From assembly GCF_965279055.1 (NCBI RefSeq), contig NZ_OZ257125.1:2852001-2916000 (forward strand): a stretch of DNA of 64,000 bases, in the 5' to 3' direction. The notes under the pieces are model-generated. The model saw nothing but the letters and a program-made list of their open reading frames with translations, ran no database searches and was not told the origin of the DNA. This DNA is from Hydrocarboniphaga sp965279055. Lineage in GTDB: Bacteria; Pseudomonadota; Gammaproteobacteria; Nevskiales; Nevskiaceae. Position 1 is the stretch's first letter; each line of letters opens with the position of its first letter. The position numbers and the translations under genes are program-made. Of the stretch, positions 59,406 to 64,000 are shown piece after piece.

Positions 59406-60713
59406 TCAGGGAAAGCGCACCGTCACACTGAGTCCGCGGCCGGCAAGGCCATCATCCAGGCTCACCACCGCGCCGTGCGCGTCGGCGATGCTGCGCACGA
59501 TCGCCAGGCCGAGCCCGCTGCCGCCGGCGCTGTTGCCGGCGACGCGATAGAAACGGTCGAACACGCGGCCGCGTTCGGCCGGGGGAATGCCAGGCCCCTC
59601 GTCGGTGACGCGCAGTCGCAGCGCGCCATCGATGCGCTCCACCTGCACGTCGACGCGACTGTGTTCGGGCGCATACCGCAGCGCGTTGTCGACCAGGTTG
59701 CGCAGCAGCGCGCGCAGGCCTTCGGCATCGCCGCGCACCGCGCCGGGATCGCGTGCGTCCAGACCCAGATCGATGTGCCGCGCATCGGCCGCCGGCAGCA
59801 GGTCGGCGACAACGTCGCGCGCCAGATCCGCCAGCACCACCGGCGCATTCACATGCGCCTGCGCTTCCGGCGCGTCCTGCCGCGCCAGTGCCAGCATCTG
59901 CTCGACCAGCCGCGCGGCGCGGTCGATGCCGGCGTTCAGCGCAGCGATGGACTCGTGGCGCTCGCTGTCGCTGGCGCCGTCGAGCGCGCGCAGCTGCAGG
60001 CGCAGCGCAGTCAGCGGCGTGCGCAGCTCGTGCGCGGCGTCGGCGATGAAACGGCGCTCGCGATCGCGCAGTGCCGACAACCGCGACAGCAGGTCATTGA
60101 GTGCCGAAACCAGCGGCCGCACTTCGGCCGGCAGCTGCTGCGTCGGCAGCGGCGCGCCCTCGCCGGCCGGGCGAGCCTCGACTTCGCGCGCCAAGCTGCG
60201 CAGCGGCCGCAGCGCGCGGCCGACGGTGATCCAGATCAGCAGGCCGAGCAGCGGCAGGGTCAGCGCCAGCGGCGCCAGCAGGCTGGCCGCGAGTCGCGCC
60301 GCGCGCTGCTCGCGCACGCGCATCGGCTGCGCCACCTGGATCACGTTGAACGGCGTCTGCAGGCCGTAGACACGCCAGCGCGCGTCCGGCGTCTGCACGT
60401 CGGAGAAGCCGAACCGGGTCAGGCCGGGCATGCTGGCGTGCCGCTGCGATGAGTACACGCGCACGCCGGTCAGGCTCCACACCTGCACCACCAGATCGGC
60501 CGCGGCCTCGCGCTCGCCGTAGGCCGGCGAGGTCGGCAGAAAACTGCGGTCGCGCAGCGCCAGCGCGGTTTCGTGCAGCTGCTCGTCGAACACGCGGTCG
60601 GCCTCGGCCAGCGCGCGCTGGTACAGACCGACGCCGACGATCGCGCCGGTCAGCAGCAGCGCCAGCATCAGCAGCAACAGCAGCCGCGTGCGCAGCGACC
60701 AGGGCGGCATCAT
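59406..60713 (-). CDS. Two-component sensor histidine kinase (QseC/PmrB-like)
   Basis: 435 residues from ATG 60713, which overlaps the regulator's stop. Two membrane helices (LRTRLLLLLMLALLLTGAIV, residues about 7-27, and LLAPLALTLPLLGLLIWITV, about 145-165) bracket a periplasmic sensor of about 115 residues. HAMP-like region, then His228 in DAAHELRTPLTAL, the N-box RNLVDNALRYAP and G-boxes DEGPGIP and GGSGLGLAIVRSI. It phosphorylates the regulator encoded just upstream. Signal unknown; envelope stress, metals or peptides are typical for the group. Confidence 0.93.
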   Translation of the reverse strand: MMPPWSLRTRLLLLLMLALLLTGAIVGVGLYQRALAEADRVFDEQLHETALALRDRSFLPTSPAYGEREAAADLVVQVWSLTGVRVYSSQRHASMPGLTRFGFSDVQTPDARWRVYGLQTPFNVIQVAQPMRVREQRAARLAASLLAPLALTLPLLGLLIWITVGRALRPLRSLAREVEARPAGEGAPLPTQQLPAEVRPLVSALNDLLSRLSALRDRERRFIADAAHELRTPLTALRLQLRALDGASDSERHESIAALNAGIDRAARLVEQMLALARQDAPEAQAHVNAPVVLADLARDVVADLLPAADARHIDLGLDARDPGAVRGDAEGLRALLRNLVDNALRYAPEHSRVDVQVERIDGALRLRVTDEGPGIPPAERGRVFDRFYRVAGNSAGGSGLGLAIVRSIADAHGAVVSLDDGLAGRGLSVTVRFP

Positions 60714-61366
60714 GGCGCCAGCCGCCAGCCGATGCCGCGCACGTTCTGGATCGTGCCGGGGCTGAGCTTCTTGCGCAGCCCGCTGAGGTGCACCTCGACC
60801 GCATTGCTTTCCACTTCTTCTCCCCAGCCGTAGAGCCGGTCTTCGATCTGGCCGCGCGACAGCACCTGGCCGGGGCGCTCCAGCAGCGCCTGCAGGATCG
60901 CGAATTCGCGCGGCGACAGGTTCAGCTCGACGCCTTCGCGGGTGACGCGGCGCGAGGCCGGGTCCAGCGCCAGGTCGCGGTGCTCGATCAGCGCCGCGGC
61001 GCTGCCGGCGCGACGCCGCTGCAGCACGCGGATGCGCGCGGCCAGCTCGTCCGGGTCGAAAGGCTTGACCAGGTAGTCGTCGGCGCCGGCGTCCAGGCAG
61101 GCGACCTTGGTCATCACCGCATCGCGCGCGGTCAGGATCAGCACCGGCGTCCTCGATCCGCGCTCGCGCAGCTGGCGCAGCACGTCCAGGCCGTCGCCGC
61201 CGGGCAGGCCGAGGTCGAGCAGCAGCAGCTCGTAGTCCTGGGCGAGGGCCGCGGTCAGTGCGTCGGGCGCGCTGCGCACCCAGTCGATCACGTGGCCGCG
61301 CCGGCGCAGGTCCAGGCGCAGGCCCTCGCCTATCATCGCGTCGTCTTCGGTCAGCAGGATGCGCAA
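60710..61366 (-). CDS. OmpR/PhoB-family response regulator
   Basis: 218 residues starting at TTG 61366 (LRILLTEDDAMIGEGL); this is the only sensible start near the conserved N-terminus, although no Shine-Dalgarno site is visible. Receiver: acidic residues at 7-9, Asp51 in LLLLDLGLPGGDG, Lys in VKPFD. The winged-helix DNA-binding domain has LSPREFAILQALLERPGQVLS and EVHLSGLRKKL. Its TGA overlaps the kinase ATG, so the pair is coupled. It probably controls the kinase operon itself and perhaps the neighbouring protease. Confidence 0.93.
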   Translation of the reverse strand: MRILLTEDDAMIGEGLRLDLRRRGHVIDWVRSAPDALTAALAQDYELLLLDLGLPGGDGLDVLRQLRERGSRTPVLILTARDAVMTKVACLDAGADDYLVKPFDPDELAARIRVLQRRRAGSAAALIEHRDLALDPASRRVTREGVELNLSPREFAILQALLERPGQVLSRGQIEDRLYGWGEEVESNAVEVHLSGLRKKLSPGTIQNVRGIGWRLAP

Positions 61367-61451
61367 GGGCGGTCGGCCGGGTTCGGGGAAGGCGCATAGC
61401 CTGCCGGCTCGGCGCCAAAGGTCAAGGCTGCACGGACCGCTTGAACCGCGC

Positions 61452-61530
61452 CCCGTTCCTCCCGAGTGGCCGCAACGCGGCGTATCGAGGGACGCCTGCG
61501 AGGCCGGTCGGGTGCCTCGATACGCGGGCC
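61452..61530. repeat. Degenerate copy of palindromic repeat family A
   Basis: CCGTTCCTCCCGAGTGG with GCGGCGTATCGAGGGACGC on the left and GTGCCTCGATACGC on the right. The outer right arm is lost. It lies in the divergent gap between the response regulator and rplY. Confidence 0.65.
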
Positions 61531-61569
61531 AGGGGACGCGATCTGGTCGCAATTTGACCGCCTCGCCGC

Positions 61570-61575
61570 TACAAT
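61570..61575 (+). promoter_or_regulatory. Likely -10 box for rplY
   Basis: TACAAT followed by a GC-rich discriminator (GCGCGCCCC), 77 bases before the ATG. The upstream -35 region is poor (TTGACC lies too close). Similar in form to the tRNA-Gln and fis promoters. Confidence 0.4.
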
Positions 61576-61651
61576 GCGCGCCCCTCGCTGGCTGGTCGCG
61601 GTCGGCGGGTCGTCGAAACGCTGCGTTCGCAGCATCACTACAGAGAATCCC

Positions 61652-62347
61652 ATGAGACAGAAATTCACGATTGAAGCCGAAGCGCGTACGGAGCAGGGAA
61701 CGGGTGCGAGCCGCCGTCTGCGCCACGCGGGTCGGGTCCCGGCGATCGTCTACGGCGGCAAGTCCGAGCCGAAGATGATCAGCGTCAACCACAACGAGCT
61801 GTGGAAGAATCTCAAGCACGAGACCTTCTACTCCGCGATCGTCACGCTGAAGATCGGCGGCGAGTCCGAGCAGGTCGTGCTCAAGGATCTGCACCGCCAT
61901 CCGGTGCGTGAAGCCGTGCTGCACATGGATCTGCAGCGCGTGCTCGCCGACGTGCTGCTGCGCGTGCGCGTGCCGCTGCACTTCAAGGGCGGCGACGTCG
62001 CCCCGGGCGTCAAGGTCGGCGGCGGCGTGGTCGAGCACCTGCTGAACGACGTCGAAGTCGAGTGTCTGCCGGCGAACATCCCGGAGCCGTTCGACATCGA
62101 CGTGTCCGCGCTGAACCTCAACGAGTCGATCCATCTGTCGCAGATCAAGCTGCCGGAAGGCGTCGAGCTGGTCGAACTCAAGCACGACAACGACCTCGCC
62201 ATCGTCGCCATCCACGTGCCGCGCGCGGTTGAAGAAGAGCCGGTCGTCGAAGCCGCTGCCACCGAAGTCCCGGCCGCGAACCAGAAGGCTGCCGATCCGA
62301 AGGCCGCCGCTGGCGCCAAGCCGGCGGCTCCGGCGAAGAAGAAGTAA
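61652..62347 (+). CDS. rplY: 50S ribosomal protein L25 (Ctc/TL5 long form)
   Basis: 231 residues from ATG 61652. The N-terminal 5S-rRNA-binding domain (FTIEAEARTEQGTGASRRLR and VPAIVYGG) is followed by the C-terminal TL5 beta domain (VPLHFKGGDVAPGVKVGGG) and an Ala/Lys-rich tail ending AAPAKKK. Longer than the 94-residue E. coli L25. It binds 5S rRNA in the central protuberance. First gene of rplY-pth, with an intrinsic terminator after it. Confidence 0.95.
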   Translation: MRQKFTIEAEARTEQGTGASRRLRHAGRVPAIVYGGKSEPKMISVNHNELWKNLKHETFYSAIVTLKIGGESEQVVLKDLHRHPVREAVLHMDLQRVLADVLLRVRVPLHFKGGDVAPGVKVGGGVVEHLLNDVEVECLPANIPEPFDIDVSALNLNESIHLSQIKLPEGVELVELKHDNDLAIVAIHVPRAVEEEPVVEAAATEVPAANQKAADPKAAAGAKPAAPAKKK

Positions 62348-62380
62348 GCCGCACCGCGACGAGCCGCATCGTCGTCCAAG

Positions 62381-62409
62381 AGCCCCGCCTTCACCGGCGG
62401 GGCTTTTTT
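62381..62409 (+). terminator. Intrinsic terminator after rplY
   Basis: A perfect 9-bp stem AGCCCCGCC / GGCGGGGCT (62381-62389, 62396-62404), 6-base loop, and six T residues (62404-62409). Partial read-through to pth is likely, since pth starts 30 bases later. Confidence 0.93.
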
Positions 62410-62438
62410 GTTAGTGTTTTTGTTAGCGTGTAAGTCCC

Positions 62439-63023
62439 ATGCCCGAAGACAAGAAAATCATCGCCATCGTCGGCCTCGGCAATCCCGGCGCCGAATACCA
62501 GCGTACCCGCCATAACGCCGGCTTCTGGTTCGCGGATTTGATCGCGGACCGCTTCCGCGCGGACTTTCGCAGCGAGTCGAAATTCTTCGGCGCGACCGCG
62601 CGGGTGAAGATCGCCGGCACCGACGTGCTGCTGCTCAAGCCCACGACCTTCATGAACAAGAGCGGCCAGGCTGTCGCCGCGCTGGTCAATTTCTACAAGC
62701 TGACGCCGGACCAGCTGCTGGTCGCGCACGACGAGCTGGATCTGCCCGCCGGCGCGATGAAGCTGAAGATCGGCGGCGGCCACGGCGGCCACAACGGCCT
62801 GCGCGACATCCACAAATCACAGGGGCCGGATTACCGGCGCCTGCGCGTCGGCATCGGCCATCCCGGCGACAAGAACCTGGTGCTGGACTACGTGCTCGGC
62901 CGGCCGTCAAAAGCCGACGAAGAGGCGATCTTCAACGGCCTGGCGCGCTCCGCCGATGCCGTCGAAACCTGGCTGTCGACGACCTGGGACAAGGCCACGC
63001 AGCAATTGCATACGTCGGCCTGA
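62439..63023 (+). CDS. pth: Peptidyl-tRNA hydrolase
   Basis: 194 residues. AIVGLGNPGAEYQRTRHNAG with catalytic His25, LLLKPTTFMNKSGQAVAAL, DELDLPAGAMKLKIGGGHGG and HNGLRDI are the family landmarks. It frees tRNA from prematurely released peptidyl-tRNA. The rplY-pth-ychF order is standard for gammaproteobacteria, but a minus-strand gene sits between pth and ychF here. Confidence 0.97.
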   Translation: MPEDKKIIAIVGLGNPGAEYQRTRHNAGFWFADLIADRFRADFRSESKFFGATARVKIAGTDVLLLKPTTFMNKSGQAVAALVNFYKLTPDQLLVAHDELDLPAGAMKLKIGGGHGGHNGLRDIHKSQGPDYRRLRVGIGHPGDKNLVLDYVLGRPSKADEEAIFNGLARSADAVETWLSTTWDKATQQLHTSA

Positions 63024-63044
63024 ACCGACCTCAGCGCGGCCGCC

Positions 63045-63623
63045 TCAGCCGCCGGGCGGCGGCAACGGGGAAGGCAGCGGCGCCGGCAGCGCCTGCGGAC
63101 GCACCGGCTCGCCCATGTTCAGCGGCGTCTGCGTCGCACGCGGCGGTGGCGGTGGCGGCATTGCATTGGCCGGCGTCGTCGCGCCGCCCGCTCCGGCACT
63201 GGCGCTGTCGACATAGGCGCGGACCAGCAGATCGCCATAGACGGTCTTCATCTGGCTGGAATTGTCGGTGCCCAGATACACCGGCATCGTGAACGAGCTG
63301 AGCTGCGACTGCGTGGCGCCGCGCGGCTCGTAGATCTGCACGTCGAGCAGCGCCTGGCCGGCGACGCCCGGCAGACCGATCGCGCGCACGTAGGCGCGCA
63401 GCGCGCCGACCGGGCTTACGGTCAGCTCGGTGCGCTGGTCGCTGGGCACCGTGGTCGGCGCGACGTTGTAGGTTTTGCCCTGGTAATCCAGGCTCATGCG
63501 CAGGCTGTAGCCGCCCTGGGCGCGCGCCGCACCGCTGGCCAGCACCGACAGCAGCAGCGCCAGACCGAACCGACGCGCAAAAACGAGGATAATGGCGGCC
63601 GCTGTCGCTGCAGGCTGTTCCAT
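63045..63623 (-). CDS. Secreted protein of unknown function with Pro-rich tail
   Basis: 192 residues. AGGAG lies 7 bases before ATG 63623. Signal peptide (RRFGLALLLSVLASGAARA) then about 110 residues with several predicted strands (YSLRMSLDYQGKTYNVAP, RTELTVSPVGALRAYVRAIG, ALLDVQIYEPRG), and a low-complexity tail rich in Pro (PPPPPPRATQTP and LPSPLPPPGG). The body may be a beta sandwich similar in size to DUF4426-like periplasmic proteins, but that link is weak. Inserted between pth and ychF on the opposite strand. Confidence 0.75.
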   Translation of the reverse strand: MEQPAATAAAIILVFARRFGLALLLSVLASGAARAQGGYSLRMSLDYQGKTYNVAPTTVPSDQRTELTVSPVGALRAYVRAIGLPGVAGQALLDVQIYEPRGATQSQLSSFTMPVYLGTDNSSQMKTVYGDLLVRAYVDSASAGAGGATTPANAMPPPPPPRATQTPLNMGEPVRPQALPAPLPSPLPPPGG

Positions 63624-63713
63624 GGGGTTCTCCTGAGATGTTCTTATCGGGCTATTTCGAGAACCTGTTTAACACCCGCCGCGAGTCGTAATCAACTGAC
63701 AGGAATCATCCCC

Positions 63714-64000
63714 TTGGGTATCAAATGCGGCATCGTCGGCCTGCCTAACGTCGGCAAGTCCACTCTCTTCAATGCGCTGACCAAGGCGCAGATCCCGGCG
63801 GAAAATTATCCGTTCTGCACGATCGAGCCCAACGTCGGCATCGTCGGCGTGCCCGACCCGCGCCTCGCCGCGCTGGCCGAGATCGTCAAGCCGAACAAGA
63901 TCCTGCCGGCCGCGGTCGAGTTCGTCGACATCGCCGGGCTGGTCGCCGGCGCGAGCAAGGGCGAAGGCCTGGGTAACCAGTTTCTGCAGCATATCCGCGA
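63714..64000 (+). CDS. ychF: Redox-regulated P-loop ATPase YchF, 3' truncated by the window
   Basis: The first 95 codons are inside the window. TTG start at 63714 with AGGA 9 bases upstream. The protein begins MGIKCGIVGLPNVGKSTLFN (Walker A), then ENYPFCTIEPNVGIV, the switch region FVDIAGLVAGASKGEGLGN and QFLQHIR. This is the universally conserved Obg-like ATPase YchF/OLA1 start; the rest, including the TGS domain, lies beyond base 64000. Confidence 0.96.
   Translation, partial: MGIKCGIVGLPNVGKSTLFNALTKAQIPAENYPFCTIEPNVGIVGVPDPRLAALAEIVKPNKILPAAVEFVDIAGLVAGASKGEGLGNQFLQHIR

Noticed and set aside
59406..61418. A single 670-residue kinase extending through the regulator gene
   Set aside because: The first 235 codons are an out-of-frame reading of the response regulator. 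The kinase starts cleanly at 60713 with a membrane helix.
60710..62215. Extension of the response regulator to 501 residues
   Set aside because: The upstream part lies opposite rplY and in a repeat, with no domain content; OmpR-type regulators are about 220 residues.

Overview
The window is GC-rich and reads as one chromosomal stretch of a Gammaproteobacterium. The evidence is the housekeeping synteny: aroQ-accB-accC-prmA-fis-purH, hemA-prfA-prmC-moeB divergent from a TPR gene, lolB, ispE, tRNA-Gln and prs, then rplY-pth-ychF. This order, together with the style of the dispersed palindromic repeats, points towards Xanthomonadales/Nevskiales-like bacteria; that placement is inference. No phage, plasmid, transposase or CRISPR array was found.

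Left part (1-9.6 kb): the end of a HlyD-type adaptor with an overlapping propeller-like gene, a fused two-domain CaiB/BaiF CoA-transferase, an unrecognised protein, a small outer-membrane barrel, a secreted GH3 glycosidase and a Sir2 deacylase. Near-perfect palindromes separate several of these genes.

Centre-left (9.7-28.6 kb, all minus strand) is the outstanding feature. It is a lipid/polyketide locus built around two megasynthases. The first (3013 aa) reads NMO/enoyl-reductase-like barrels, KS, AT, four tandem ACPs, KR, DH. The second (about 1644 aa) reads KS, AT, DH, phosphopantetheinyl transferase. Together they hold the activities of a PUFA-synthase-type 'secondary lipid' synthase, packed into two chains, self-activating and without a chain-length-factor-like inactive KS. 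Around them lie two alkaline-phosphatase-superfamily enzymes with Thr at the nucleophile position, a left-handed-helix acyltransferase, a free ACP and an alpha/beta hydrolase. I infer that the core makes a long acyl chain and that the satellite enzymes transfer, decorate or release it. The product cannot be read from sequence.

Middle (29-40.6 kb): 1-Cys peroxiredoxin, MATE exporter, PutA, a sulfotransferase, a proline-rich lipoprotein, UDP-glucose dehydrogenase, and a cutA / lone DsbD N-terminal domain / TlpA-type thioredoxin operon. Then come aroQ, accBC (malonyl-CoA supply), prmA, fis-purH, and two convergent sensor kinases of unusual layout.

Right part (48.4-64 kb): the moeB-prmC-prfA-hemA operon (minus), the lolB-ispE-tRNA-prs block (plus), a DegP/Q-type protease with an OmpR-type two-component system (minus), and rplY-pth-ychF (plus; ychF is cut by the window end). 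At least three families of dispersed inverted repeats sit between genes throughout.
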